Below are positions 14,101 through 20,402 of a stretch of 23,708 bases of DNA, in pieces. The DNA is from a virus: positions 1 to 23,708 of the IMG/VR virus record IMGVR_UViG_3300023176_002665; one strand, 5' to 3'. The notes beneath the pieces are model-generated. The model ran no database searches, was not told the DNA's origin, and saw nothing but the letters and a program-made list of their open reading frames with translations. Position numbers and translations under genes: made by a program. Positions within the stretch are counted from its first letter, which is position 1, and each line of letters begins with the position of its first letter.

Positions 14101-15112
14101 CAACTTCGGACTGCGGTCCAGTTGATCCAGTAACACCTGAAATGTTAATGTTAACGCCAACGGAAAATCCGTGCTCCCTGGGGTTATCAAACTCATCAAC
14201 AGTAACTGCCGTTGCTGTCTGACCATTTCTTGTAATCTGAAGGATTCTATATTCATCAGAAATAGGACCAACGATTCTGTTTTCTTCTACCCTTGCTTGA
14301 ATCTGGTCAGTTGCTGGGTCACCAGATGTATCAGGAATTGTAGCAAATGCCTTAGAAATCTTTTGATAGTAAATCTCAAGGTCCGTTCTTTCCAGGATGT
14401 TAGGAACAGCAGAGTAATCTGCATTAGGAACAGTTCCACCTGTAATCAAAGTAGACAGACTATTCAAACCATCTGCAAACTCAAAACAAGTTAATCTATG
14501 GTGAGAATATTTGGGTGCAAGGGTTTCAACACTATCGGGTTTGAAATATACACCCTCTTCAGCGCCATCAAAGAAAGAGAATTGCCAAAAGTAAGTACCA
14601 CCAGTTACCTTAAAGATAGCACTACGAGGGGGTACTTGGTCCTCTGTATTAATACCTTTAGCAGCGTATGTTGTAGGATAAGGAACATACTTAGGAATAA
14701 TTTTTGTACGACGAAGGTCAGTACCAACGAGAGAACAACCTCTGGGTACGATTACACCACCTTCAATCGAATTGTACTTATACAGTACATTATTGGGGGA
14801 AGTAATGTCTAAGTTAGAGTTCTCATCAATAGGAGCAACGTTTGTATAGAGGACATCTCCAGGACGATTGTCAATGACATATTCTGCTGGATACAGCATA
14901 ATCGAGAAGGCATCGAATTCGTCGTTCGACAGACCTACTCGATACGAAAATCTAGCAACTTCAAGAAATGCACGCTGAATAGTCTTGAACGGACGCAATG
15001 CTGAGTTACCCCTATTATCAATAGCATCAGATGCATCGAAGTCGTCAGGGTTGACGTAGATAATACGTCCCGTTCTGGACGTAATAATATTCTTAAGTCT
15101 AGTAAGGGACAT
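11150..15112 (-). CDS. Large virion structural protein, beta-helix-like tail fibre
   Basis: At 1320 residues this is the largest protein in the window. The N-terminus reads GRIIYVNPDDFDASDA...NRGNSALRPFKTIQRAFLEVAR (residues 15-54); 'G..PFKTIQ.A' is the usual entry to a pectate-lyase-like parallel beta-helix in phage tail proteins. The middle is beta-rich with many T/N/G turns. The C-terminal 120 residues contain GDLVVTGRGGISASSYI and a final unit, DDSVLVFLNGVAQIPGTNYTV...SSDTIHILELPI, a small domain common at the end of phage fibres. It is probably a long tail fibre or baseplate-attached structural protein of T4-like cyanophages; the exact T4 counterpart is unclear. It has a late promoter at 15134-15141 and AGGA very close to the start. 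Confidence 0.75.
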   Translation of the reverse strand: MSLTRLKNIITSRTGRIIYVNPDDFDASDAIDNRGNSALRPFKTIQRAFLEVARFSYRVGLSNDEFDAFSIMLYPAEYVIDNRPGDVLYTNVAPIDENSNLDITSPNNVLYKYNSIEGGVIVPRGCSLVGTDLRRTKIIPKYVPYPTTYAAKGINTEDQVPPRSAIFKVTGGTYFWQFSFFDGAEEGVYFKPDSVETLAPKYSHHRLTCFEFADGLNSLSTLITGGTVPNADYSAVPNILERTDLEIYYQKISKAFATIPDTSGDPATDQIQARVEENRIVGPISDEYRILQITRNGQTATAVTVDEFDNPREHGFSVGVNINISGVTGSTGPQSEVDAGLYNGSFTVTSASGNVFTYQMQGEPTGNAVGSNISVKTEIDTVDSASPYAFNLSLRSVWGMNGMHADGSKATGFKSMVVAQFTGLSLQKDDRAFVRYNASTGSYDVATAGDGAHLDGFAEYRKGWAHEHIKCSNDAFIQAVSVFAVGYGTHFTAESGGDMSITNSNSNFGNTALRSAGFKAKAFSKDKAGEITHIIPPKALNVISTTATGTNSTSTITLANDGSVNGIIQGMTVTGTGIGTGATVGSINTNTRVITLTATNTSTVNGNVIFGEETSVNWVNIDIQRTKVVNAALAGQGGTPGTRLYLYGYVTEASPPTTRVQGYTVGARQDGTGVNAVADKINCLLVANGATEATVQSASISPYGPSVSGLSAGVNGSPIQYDSNTYTIGGVANQVGGWYLNVSSTNNEIYTTLSTNTQYNTVNFTPTTFLKRIPDSRDLADRTYRVRYVIDKDKTNPLPRDPISGYVMQPLNSDTTSYNLSKTFYIYDIETVQEFERGVTDGIYYLTLLCASIAPSTSNFNNRKFSQNVNEVYPTFDRDNPLADPDAAVSVADNETIGLVYATDGATPTPNKDPQLSITKEAAQFLLSDTGWTQPGTTPNYDSVNNRLSSVELTARSGDEETRKINIRENNDGTVAPIAVELRRHSILRSGNHTFEYLGFGPGNYSTAFPQTQVETLSADQIKFSQSIKEEAGVAFYSGLNSNGDLFIGNQVINPVTGQITNEDIAQLNVVGEENTTIETFSELVLTDKLTVIGGASNQLESIFAGPVTFQGLTTFTNNLQARKISYYNQDGTVIKQTLLAPEDANGQPSFANITGYTTPADGDLVYNINWTPGKSLGWIYYNGAWKEFGLTDTGDINISSYNNSTIIGIGTAPNNSYRVNVDGSVRVDGDLVVTGRGGISASSYITRTYTGDGNTLTFAITTYAGGIQHVDDSVLVFLNGVAQIPGTNYTVDVNGANIVFNGGDAPLSSDTIHILELPI

Positions 15113-15133
15113 TTCCTACGCTGCTTTTTAAGT

Positions 15134-15141
15134 TATTTATG
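15134..15141 (-). promoter_or_regulatory. T4-type late promoter CATAAATA
   Basis: CATAAATA on the minus strand, 22 bases before the start of the 1320-residue gene at 15112. Confidence 0.6.
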
Positions 15142-15149
15142 AGAGTGAA

Positions 15150-16640
15150 TTAGACAGGAGCATTAGTTCCCTCATACATTGTACGAGTTGGGAAACCAGT
15201 AGAAATATCTTCAAATCCAATTAGAGTGAAGACATTATTAGCAGTTGCACTATTGACGATTAATCTTTGTCCTGGTCCAATAACAAGAGAAGTAATTCTA
15301 TCAACGTTGTTGTTTGTGTTAGACTTGCCTTCTGTAAGATAGTGCTGTGCTTCAACCGCGTCAGTTGCAACCTGAACGCTACTTACTGTAACAGTGGACC
15401 TATCTGCGGTTGTGAGAAGTGGACAATCTTGGAAAGTGTTTGTTCCAGCAAAATCTGCTGAATTGATACCTTTAACAATCTCCAGGGCAGTTCCAGAATA
15501 AGAACGAACGATACCGTAAGGACCAGCAGTTTGTGCTGTAACTGTATATGTAACAGAGTTTAATGTGAAACCATCAGTAGAATTTACCCAAGTTCCCTCA
15601 ACGTCATAAACATAGAAAGAAGTAAATGTTGGGGAAGAAGTTGTATCAATGTAATCACCACTACTACCATAAGTATTATTGGTTGCAGTACCTAGGTCTC
15701 CATTGTACCAATACAAGATTGCTGGTGTTGCATCGGATTGTGAGAAATCATATTCAACATATGCATTGGCACTTCCTGCAGTACCACTAACTGTTTTATT
15801 AGTTGTAAACTCAGTATTAGCGTCACCTGCATCAGATGGATCTGAAGGTGCCAATCCATCAGAACCCCATTCACCATTAAATCCAGAAGAAAGTTGGAAT
15901 AAATGACCTGTCATGGAAGAATCTGATACATCAAAGCGATATAAACGCTCATTAAACAGATTTAGATAATTACCAGCAGAGGTGAGGTGAAGGTCATAGG
16001 TTCCACTAATAGTTGTAGTAGAGAAAACGAATTTGTTTTCGGCAGTTCCTACACCACCAGTAGAAACAGTGCCAGTTGCTCCACCAGATAATGTAGCAGC
16101 GTCACCATCGGTAAATTCTGTTCCGCTACCGTTGATTGTAGATGGACCGATATAAAGTACTGTACCGTTTACTCCATAAATTGTTGCTGTACTATCATTG
16201 GGAGAAACTCCCTTAGAAACTGTTTCTCCAACTGCAAGAGTGCCAGTTACGCTCTCAAGCGTAAGAGTTCTGATAGCAACACTCTTAACAAAAACGTCTG
16301 TTTGTGCTGGTTTAATGTGAGACTCAAAACGGAAAGACTTTTCTCCATCAGTACTAGTAACTTTCAATCCACCACTAAGACCAGAATTAGCGGGTTCAAA
16401 TGGAGTATTTACAGTGACTTGATACCCAGTAACAATATCTCCAGGATGCAACAGATATGTCGATGCATTTAATACAAGTTTTTGATCATAATCTTTGATT
16501 GCAACGTCATACGCTGAACCAGTTCCGTCGTTAGCAATCGTTAAGACGGCACTGACAGATTCATCTATTTTAGCACTATACAATACAGTATCTGTTGCTG
16601 CAGATGGTTTTAATTGTGCAAGAATACCTTGGTTTGCCAT
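15150..16640 (-). CDS. Virion structural protein, tail-associated, 496 residues
   Basis: It starts MANQGILAQLKPSAATDTVL and opens with a strand-rich domain resembling an immunoglobulin-like or sheath-decorating fold (SAVLTIANDGTGSAYDVAI). VGETVSKGVSPNDSTATIYG (137-) and TLSGGATGTVSTGG follow; the 'G.tvt....g.ta.v' pattern is common in phage structural repeats. The composition (high T, S, G, N, few K and R) matches a secreted or virion protein. It follows the 440-residue gene by 6 bases and has no late promoter, so the two should be co-transcribed. I assign it to the virion by composition and context; the specific position in the tail is unknown. Confidence 0.65.
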   Translation of the reverse strand: MANQGILAQLKPSAATDTVLYSAKIDESVSAVLTIANDGTGSAYDVAIKDYDQKLVLNASTYLLHPGDIVTGYQVTVNTPFEPANSGLSGGLKVTSTDGEKSFRFESHIKPAQTDVFVKSVAIRTLTLESVTGTLAVGETVSKGVSPNDSTATIYGVNGTVLYIGPSTINGSGTEFTDGDAATLSGGATGTVSTGGVGTAENKFVFSTTTISGTYDLHLTSAGNYLNLFNERLYRFDVSDSSMTGHLFQLSSGFNGEWGSDGLAPSDPSDAGDANTEFTTNKTVSGTAGSANAYVEYDFSQSDATPAILYWYNGDLGTATNNTYGSSGDYIDTTSSPTFTSFYVYDVEGTWVNSTDGFTLNSVTYTVTAQTAGPYGIVRSYSGTALEIVKGINSADFAGTNTFQDCPLLTTADRSTVTVSSVQVATDAVEAQHYLTEGKSNTNNNVDRITSLVIGPGQRLIVNSATANNVFTLIGFEDISTGFPTRTMYEGTNAPV

Positions 16641-16646
16641 GGTTAA

Positions 16647-17969
16647 TTAGAATCCAGCGTAGAAGAATTGTTGTTGTCTTGTTCGACCAGTTAGGTTAGC
16701 AGCACTAATACCTGCACCAAAACTAACATCATCGAAAGTAACGTTTTCCGTAGAAAGCAGAGTTGCGTCTGCGTCGGGGAATCGAATAGTGCGTGCTTCT
16801 GTGATGTTATCTACTTGAATGTTAATAACACCTTGGGAAGTAGTATCTGCAGAACGGAGTGTTGGGTTAACTAATGTTTTGCCACTCAGAGTTTGAGTTG
16901 CTCTTTCAGTCACTAAAGTATGATTACCAACATTATTTAGAATATTTGTTGGTGGGAACTGGAATGTTTGAGTTGTTAACGTGTTTGAATTTGCAACACT
17001 AAATACTGCCTTTTTAGTATTATCAGTTGGGTCTTGTAGAATCAAAGACTCAATAGATTTATTTTGAAGAGTTTGTGTTGCATCAGTACCAACCAGTTCA
17101 ATATTTTGGTCGGGAACAGTAATTGTTCTGTTTGCTGTTAAAGAACTAGTGTTAATTTGTGCCCATTCTGTTGCATCTTCAGCGTCAGCAGCAAACTTAA
17201 CATCAACAAATGTTTTATTCAGAGAAGTTTGTTCTGCTTTAGTATCAAGTAGTGTAGAAGCGGTAGCAGTAGGTTCTGCTGTTGTAGTTACTGTTCCACC
17301 ATCAGGCAGGAAATACGAACGTCTTGTATCAGAGGTTTGCACCCAGTTAATTTGGAAGATTGCTTCTTCTGTACCATCAGTAATAACAAAATTATCTTCG
17401 TCAATGAGAATTGTTTTATTTCTCAGTGTTTGTTGAGTATCATCACCAACAAGAACTGTACCATTTCCAGCAGTAATAGCAGGTAATGTCATAATTCTGG
17501 TATTTGTACCAGTACCAACATTACTTACTTCAAATCGCGCTTTAGGTCCTTGAGCATCTTCAAGAATAAATTGATTGTCAGACATCAAGAACTGTCCTGT
17601 AACTTTTACAGAACCAGTGCCTTTTGGTGCAAAAACAATATCCGCATTATCTGCAGAATCATCGACAGCAGTAACATAAAGAGATGCACTTGTTGCTGTA
17701 TTGACAATTCTAGATAAGTAAAGACCGCCTTCACCAAATGCAATACCAATTTGATTATATGCATTTTGATATAAACCAGAATCTCGGTCTAAGTCAAAGG
17801 ATAAACCAGGAGCAGTTTTAGTCCCCTGTGCAACTCCACGAAAGAGTTGATTGACTTTTGCTTTTCGGTTAGGAATCAAAGGGTCAGATACGACAATGGG
17901 GAGAATTGCTTCTCCCGATATATTCGCATCTGAAATTGTTTCCAGTTGAGAAATTTTTCTGGTTCCCAC
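16647..17969 (-). CDS. Tail-fibre-like structural protein with TQTL..K repeats
   Basis: This 440-residue protein starts with GTG at 17969 (MGTRKISQLETISDANISGE). Four repeats with the pattern 'TQTLxNKxI' are visible: residues 174-187 (DDTQQTLRNKTI), 243-253 (KAEQTSLNKTF), 293-306 (GTDATQTLQNKSI) and 353-366 (ERATQTLSGKTL). Each links beta-rich units of about 50-70 residues, a layout common in phage fibres. The N-terminal ISQL...D.tLPIV pattern resembles the attachment module of many cyanophage fibres. A perfect late promoter lies at 17997-18004. It heads the whole fibre block, so it is a candidate proximal fibre part. Confidence 0.7.
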   Translation of the reverse strand: MGTRKISQLETISDANISGEAILPIVVSDPLIPNRKAKVNQLFRGVAQGTKTAPGLSFDLDRDSGLYQNAYNQIGIAFGEGGLYLSRIVNTATSASLYVTAVDDSADNADIVFAPKGTGSVKVTGQFLMSDNQFILEDAQGPKARFEVSNVGTGTNTRIMTLPAITAGNGTVLVGDDTQQTLRNKTILIDEDNFVITDGTEEAIFQINWVQTSDTRRSYFLPDGGTVTTTAEPTATASTLLDTKAEQTSLNKTFVDVKFAADAEDATEWAQINTSSLTANRTITVPDQNIELVGTDATQTLQNKSIESLILQDPTDNTKKAVFSVANSNTLTTQTFQFPPTNILNNVGNHTLVTERATQTLSGKTLVNPTLRSADTTSQGVINIQVDNITEARTIRFPDADATLLSTENVTFDDVSFGAGISAANLTGRTRQQQFFYAGF

Positions 17970-17995
17970 GAATAATCACACGATTTGCTACAAGT

Positions 17996-18181
17996 TTATT
18001 TATACGGGTACAATTCGTTGTATCTTAGGAATCGTTTTGCATTGGGTTGTACATCAAGAGATGCACATACTGCTAGATATGACTCCCATTCACTCTGCAG
18101 TTGCGAGGGAATCTGCACATTCAAGGAGGTCACATTCTCTATGTCCGAGCATGAGGGATTTGAGTTCGACTGCTTTGTCAT
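17996..18181 (-). CDS. Possible small protein, or frameshifted C-terminus of the 103-residue gene
   Basis: A 61-residue frame with an ATG at 18181 lies in the +1 frame of the 103-residue gene and overlaps it by 92 bases. Beyond that gene's stop (18090) it continues with a protein-like segment, SEWESYLAVCASLDVQPNAK, then FLRYNELYPYK. Its TAA (17996-17998) overlaps the late promoter at 17997-18004, exactly as real gene ends do at 8922, 9814, 11150 and 23408. This supports a genuine gene end here. Translation could begin at 18181, at internal GTG codons (18133, 18118), or by a +1 shift from the 103-residue frame. No Shine-Dalgarno is clear. Confidence 0.4.
   Translation of the reverse strand: MTKQSNSNPSCSDIENVTSLNVQIPSQLQSEWESYLAVCASLDVQPNAKRFLRYNELYPYK
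17997..18004 (-). promoter_or_regulatory. T4-type late promoter TATAAATA for the fibre block
   Basis: Perfect TATAAATA, 28 bases before the GTG at 17969. The 18 bases at 17985-18002 (late element plus the following leader) are repeated exactly at 23397-23414 before gene 5, so promoter and early leader are conserved together. Confidence 0.75.
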
Positions 18182-18401
18182 ATTCTTTTTTATGATAGTT
18201 GATTACATCATCGACACAAGATAGAATCTCTTCATACGCTCGTCGTGCTGATACTTTATCATCTTGGAGATACTCGTCAATAGAATCTTGGAGACGATTT
18301 TTGCGTTGGATTTCATACTCTTTCTCCCAGTCATGTTGAATGTCAGGTCGTCCCTCAATAGGAGGTTTTGCAGTCCAATAGTCAGTAATAGCGTCAGACA
18401 T
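18090..18401 (-). CDS. Conserved cyanophage hypothetical protein, 103 residues
   Basis: It starts MSDAITDYWTAKPPIEGRPD, then HDWEKEYEIQRKNRLQDSID (23-42) and DDKVSARRAYEEIL. It is a highly charged, mainly helical protein likely to form a coiled coil. I recognise the 'DYW...hDWEKEYe..RK..LQDSIDEYl.DdkVSAR' pattern from small proteins of T4-like cyanophages; their function is unknown. A very strong Shine-Dalgarno (AAGGAGG) precedes the ATG at 18401, suggesting high translation. It overlaps the end of the upstream gene by 8 bases. Its C-terminus (ECDLLECADSLATAE) overlaps the possible ORF at 17996-18181. Confidence 0.78.
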   Translation of the reverse strand: MSDAITDYWTAKPPIEGRPDIQHDWEKEYEIQRKNRLQDSIDEYLQDDKVSARRAYEEILSCVDDVINYHKKEYDKAVELKSLMLGHRECDLLECADSLATAE

Positions 18402-18594
18402 TTTTTTCCTCCTTAGCGGTTTTGTAGTACAACTTGTAGTATCTAGTCTTTATCTCATCTATTATAGCATTATCTTCGTCAAATGCCATATACTTTGTTA
18501 GTTGGTAACATCCTTCTAACTCAGAGATTAAACGAAGAAGATTGATGGACGTTGGTTTTAGTCCACCATGTTGAAACTCACTCCTTGGGCGCAT
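18394..18594 (-). CDS. Small hypothetical protein, 66 residues
   Basis: The ATG at 18594 (MRPRSEFQHGGLKPTSINLL) is preferred. A longer frame could begin at TTG 18618, but there is no ribosome-binding site for either. The protein is mainly helical, with SINLLRLISELEGCYQLTKYMAF (residues 16-38) as the core and a basic, lysine-rich end. It overlaps the 46-residue gene upstream by 17 bases and the 103-residue gene by 8 bases, fitting a translationally coupled small-gene operon. No known motif. Confidence 0.65.
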   Translation of the reverse strand: MRPRSEFQHGGLKPTSINLLRLISELEGCYQLTKYMAFDEDNAIIDEIKTRYYKLYYKTAKEEKNV

Positions 18595-18718
18595 TGGGTT
18601 TAATTGCTCGATTCTCAACTACAGTTTTATGAAGTTGCTTGAGTGCGGCAACAGTTTCGGGAGTTTCTTCCCAATTCCAAGTATTGCCGTTTTTGTCGAT
18701 AAATTCACGCTTAGTCAT
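18578..18718 (-). CDS. Very small hypothetical protein, 46 residues
   Basis: This short frame starts at the ATG at 18718, one base after the TGA of the 71-residue gene, and reads MTKREFIDKNGNTWNWEETP, ending ENRAIKPNAPKE. The segment REFIDKNGNTWNWEETPET looks like a genuine small protein with a W-x-W pair. Tight packing and coupling to the upstream stop support it. There is no known family. Confidence 0.6.
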   Translation of the reverse strand: MTKREFIDKNGNTWNWEETPETVAALKQLHKTVVENRAIKPNAPKE

Positions 18719-18719
18719 G

Positions 18720-18935
18720 TCATTCAAAAATAGGTTGGGATTTAAAGTAGTTTTGTCTCATGCGTTCAAGAAGTTTAGGGTCATTACCATAATAACCCAT
18801 ATTCATGTAAACACAATCGATATATCGCAAATCTTCACGGTCTGCATCTAGTGTAAAAGAATCACAATAGTACAAAATCTCTTGAGGGACTTGCACTTGT
18901 TTGTAATCATGCTCAATATAATACGGGACAGTCAT
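18720..18935 (-). CDS. Small hypothetical protein, 71 residues
   Basis: It starts MTVPYYIEHDYKQVQVPQEI and is rich in tyrosine and acidic residues (DADREDLRYIDCVYMNMGYY), ending in a basic helix, PKLLERMRQNYFKSQPIFE. There are no membrane segments or known motifs. Its ATG shares a 4-base overlap (ATGA) with the end of the 169-residue gene, so it is translated by coupling. It belongs to the small-gene block under the promoter at 20829-20857 unless an internal promoter exists. Confidence 0.7.
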   Translation of the reverse strand: MTVPYYIEHDYKQVQVPQEILYYCDSFTLDADREDLRYIDCVYMNMGYYGNDPKLLERMRQNYFKSQPIFE

Positions 18936-19441
18936 TTCAAATAATATGCTTTGTAGTCACAGTTGTAACGGTCAATGTATTTTTGAGCATGTTGCTCACA
19001 CTGAAACCAACAGATTTTATTTTCTGTTTTGTCCTCTAGTCTGATAGGAAACGTTTCGGAATGAGGAAACAGTTCAACCTTCCCAGATGCGGTCATCTTT
19101 AGTAGGGAATCCTCCTTCTTTGAGCGGCGGGAGCTCCCAGAAGGTTTCTTCGTTTGTTGCTTGGATGTAGTTGGAGTCTTCTTGCTCCGTGATGTCGTCG
19201 CCTTCCCAGAAGTCTTCGTAGTCTTTTTCGGTTGCTTCGGAGATTCCGCTAGTTTCTTGAGATTTTCCTCCAAACTTTTCTGCGTTTTTACCGACGTACT
19301 CTTCCTGGGACTTTTCGAGACCGAGGCGGTAGTTGAAGAAGTCGATGAAGTCTTCTTTCGTCCAGTCGTTGAGGATGCTTTCTTGCGGGTCGTTTTCGTC
19401 CCATTCGATGATGAACGAACCGTCGCCGTTGTCTTTGACAT
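18932..19441 (-). CDS. Basic S/T/K-rich protein with conserved C-terminal domain; overprinted
   Basis: In this 169-residue frame, residues 1-114 are low-complexity (S, T, K and R in short repeats such as KKTSSTSSTTASVSKS) and strongly basic, as in DNA-binding or histone-like tails. Residues 115-169 (KVELFPHSETFPIRLEDKTE, ICWFQCEQHAQKYIDRYNCD) form an ordered domain with two cysteines and a CxxH-like arrangement. The basic part lies entirely on top of the acidic 124-residue frame, in another reading frame, with starts 7 bases apart. The alternative is a 55-residue protein from the ATG at 19099, with AAGGAGG 14 bases upstream. The C-terminal domain is well supported; the basic tail is uncertain. 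Confidence 0.6.
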   Translation of the reverse strand: MSKTTATVRSSSNGTKTTRKKASSTTGRKKTSSTSSTTASVSKSPRKSTSVKTQKSLEENLKKLAESPKQPKKTTKTSGKATTSRSKKTPTTSKQQTKKPSGSSRRSKKEDSLLKMTASGKVELFPHSETFPIRLEDKTENKICWFQCEQHAQKYIDRYNCDYKAYYLK

Positions 19442-19448
19442 TAATCAT
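19074..19448 (-). CDS. Acidic conserved cyanophage hypothetical protein, 124 residues; overprinted
   Basis: It starts MINVKDNGDGSFIIEWDEND, then PQESILNDWTKEDFIDFF. I recognise the 'inVkdNgDGSF.IeWDENDP.ES..NdWTe.DFI' beginning from small proteins common in T4-like cyanophages; their function is unknown. The remaining 80 residues are acidic and less ordered. Codon third positions are strongly C-biased (GAC, TTC, AAC, ATC, TAC), which supports true coding. The start (ATGA) overlaps the stop of the 121-residue gene. The frame overprints the basic N-terminal part of the 18932-19441 ORF. Confidence 0.75.
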   Translation of the reverse strand: MINVKDNGDGSFIIEWDENDPQESILNDWTKEDFIDFFNYRLGLEKSQEEYVGKNAEKFGGKSQETSGISEATEKDYEDFWEGDDITEQEDSNYIQATNEETFWELPPLKEGGFPTKDDRIWEG

Positions 19449-19810
19449 GGTCTGTTCAGAACTTCAGTCATTATACCATCTTTGAACAGCAGTTGGCAAG
19501 TAGGATACGCTGCATATTTACAATCCCACACCGATGGATAAACTTTAATGGTTTTAGTGAGGTAGTATGGTCGAACTTTACCATGATTACCATTAGGAAC
19601 AGGTTCAAAAGTATTCCAAGGAGCAGTCATCTCCTCTTCAGGAATATTTACAAAATCTTGTGTACCGCTATAGTCAATTTCAAACAATCTTCCTGCTGGG
19701 TCTAACCAGAATTCAATCATCAGGCACTCAATATCCTTTGTCTGGAGTTGTCTATTCCAGAAACCAGGACCTAAATCGTAACTACATCTGATAGTATCAA
19801 ACATTCCCAT
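19445..19810 (-). CDS. Conserved cyanophage hypothetical protein, 121 residues
   Basis: It starts MGMFDTIRCSYDLGPGFWNR, then LQTKDIECLMIEFWLDPAGR and FEIDYSGTQDFVNIPEEEM. It is a compact mixed alpha/beta protein with many aromatic residues. The 'MGMFDtIrCSYdLGpGFwNr.LQTKD.E' beginning is one I associate with a recurrent T4-like cyanophage protein of unknown function. AAAAGG lies at suitable distance before the ATG at 19810. It follows tRNA-Asn directly, with 21 bases between, and is coupled to the acidic gene by ATGA. It is likely on the same transcript as the tRNAs. Confidence 0.75.
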   Translation of the reverse strand: MGMFDTIRCSYDLGPGFWNRQLQTKDIECLMIEFWLDPAGRLFEIDYSGTQDFVNIPEEEMTAPWNTFEPVPNGNHGKVRPYYLTKTIKVYPSVWDCKYAAYPTCQLLFKDGIMTEVLNRP

Positions 19811-19831
19811 AGCAGTACCTTTTGGAAATAA

Positions 19832-19903
19832 CTCCCCCGCCAGGATTCGAACCTGGGACCAATCGATTAACAGTCGATGGCTCTACCGCTGAGCTACAGA
19901 GGA
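19832..19903 (-). tRNA. tRNA-Asn (GUU)
   Basis: Full cloverleaf on the minus strand: acceptor TCCTCTG paired with CGGGGGA (two G-U pairs), D-arm GCTC..GAGC, anticodon GTT at 19869-19871 and T-loop GGTTCGAATCC. Discriminator G; CCA is not encoded. It is the last of four phage tRNAs. Confidence 0.92.
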
Positions 19904-19908
19904 TTAAA

Positions 19909-19949
19909 GGAGGGCGCTCTTTCTATACAGAGTCTTTTGTACTCCCTCC
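19909..19949 (-). other. Dyad in the tRNA-Ala / tRNA-Asn spacer
   Basis: GGAGGG (19909-19914) pairs with CCCTCC (19944-19949), bracketing most of the spacer. It could form a hairpin in the precursor and mark processing sites. There is no T tract, so it is not a terminator. Confidence 0.35.
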
Positions 19950-19950
19950 A

Positions 19951-20023
19951 TGGAGAATAGCGGACTCGAACCGCTGACATCCTGCTTGCAAAGCAGGCGC
20001 TCTACCAACTGAGCTAATTCCCC
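19951..20023 (-). tRNA. tRNA-Ala (UGC)
   Basis: Full cloverleaf: acceptor GGGGAAT paired with ATTCTCC, D-arm GCTC..GAGC, anticodon loop TTTGCAA with anticodon TGC at 19988-19990, T-loop GGTTCGAGTCC. Discriminator A; CCA is not encoded. Confidence 0.93.
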
Positions 20024-20027
20024 AAGG

Positions 20028-20101
20028 AGCCCCAGACCCGACTTGAACGGGTGACCTACGGTTTACAAAACCGTTGCTCTATCCAGCTGAGCTACTAGGG
20101 C
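20028..20101 (-). tRNA. tRNA-Thr (UGU)
   Basis: Full cloverleaf: acceptor GCCCTAG with CTGGGGC, anticodon stem ACGGT/ACCGT, loop TTTGTAA with anticodon TGT at 20065-20067, T-arm ACCCG/CGGGT. Discriminator T; CCA is not encoded. It follows a hairpin (20106-20122) in the spacer. Confidence 0.92.
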
Positions 20102-20137
20102 AAAAGAGAGTCAAAGACTCTCAGGGAAGGGGTTCCC
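20102..20137 (-). other. Two hairpins between tRNA-Leu and tRNA-Thr
   Basis: GAGAGTC (20106-20112) pairs perfectly with GACTCTC (20116-20122) around a 3-base loop, followed on the minus strand by TTTT (20102-20105). A second stem, GGGAA/TTCCC, is at 20124-20137. The first could be a weak terminator or a processing element just before tRNA-Thr. Confidence 0.45.
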
Positions 20138-20174
20138 GACCAGGGCAAGTTTATAGTCATTCCGAGACTATGTA

Positions 20175-20258
20175 TAGGACGAGAGAGACTTGAACTCTCA
20201 CGGGCTATTGCCCAACAGATTTTAAGTCTGGTGCGTCTACCGATTCCGCCACCGTCCC
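20175..20258 (-). tRNA. tRNA-Leu (UAA)
   Basis: An 84-base class II tRNA: acceptor GGGACGG with TCGTCCT (two G-U pairs), D-arm region TGGCGGAATCGGTAGACGC, anticodon TAA at 20222-20224, a long variable arm (GGGCAATAGCCC) and T-arm GAGAG/CTCTC. Discriminator A; CCA is not encoded. Its 5' part overlaps the 3' end of the small gene at 20205-20402. Confidence 0.93.
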
Positions 20259-20402
20259 ATAAGTGGGAGGATGAAAAGCACAATACTCATTGAAGGTGAT
20301 TTTCATTTCCTTGTTAGTAAGATTAGCATGGTTTGCTGCTTTTGGCAAGTTCCACTTGGCACAGAACAGCATTTCCATTGATTTACGAGTTTCAGGACGC
20401 AT
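20205..20402 (-). CDS. Small hypothetical protein whose end runs into tRNA-Leu
   Basis: It starts MRPETRKSMEMLFCAKWNLP, then KAANHANLTNKEMKITFNEY (residues 21-40), which resembles a helix-turn-helix-like helical pair and looks like real protein up to HPPTYG. The last 17 residues (GTVAESVDAPDLKSVGQ) are read from the tRNA-Leu gene, and its stop lies inside the tRNA. The natural stop may have been replaced when the tRNA was placed here. The ATG at 20402 overlaps the upstream gene by 11 bases. The function is unknown. Confidence 0.55.
   Translation of the reverse strand: MRPETRKSMEMLFCAKWNLPKAANHANLTNKEMKITFNEYCAFHPPTYGTVAESVDAPDLKSVGQ

Noticed and set aside
18461-18469. TGCTATAAT inside the 66-residue gene as a promoter for the 103-residue gene
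   Set aside because: It lies within coding sequence and the nearest -35-like TTGACG is only 10 bases upstream; it may be chance, since AIID codons give this string.
20138-20174. A fifth tRNA between tRNA-Leu and tRNA-Thr
   Set aside because: The spacer has hairpins but no T-loop, D-arm or acceptor pairing that would complete a cloverleaf.
20095-20283. Minus-strand 62-residue ORF across tRNA-Leu
   Set aside because: It is read mainly from tRNA-Leu and the spacer hairpins and has no start signal; it is an artefact of structured RNA sequence.
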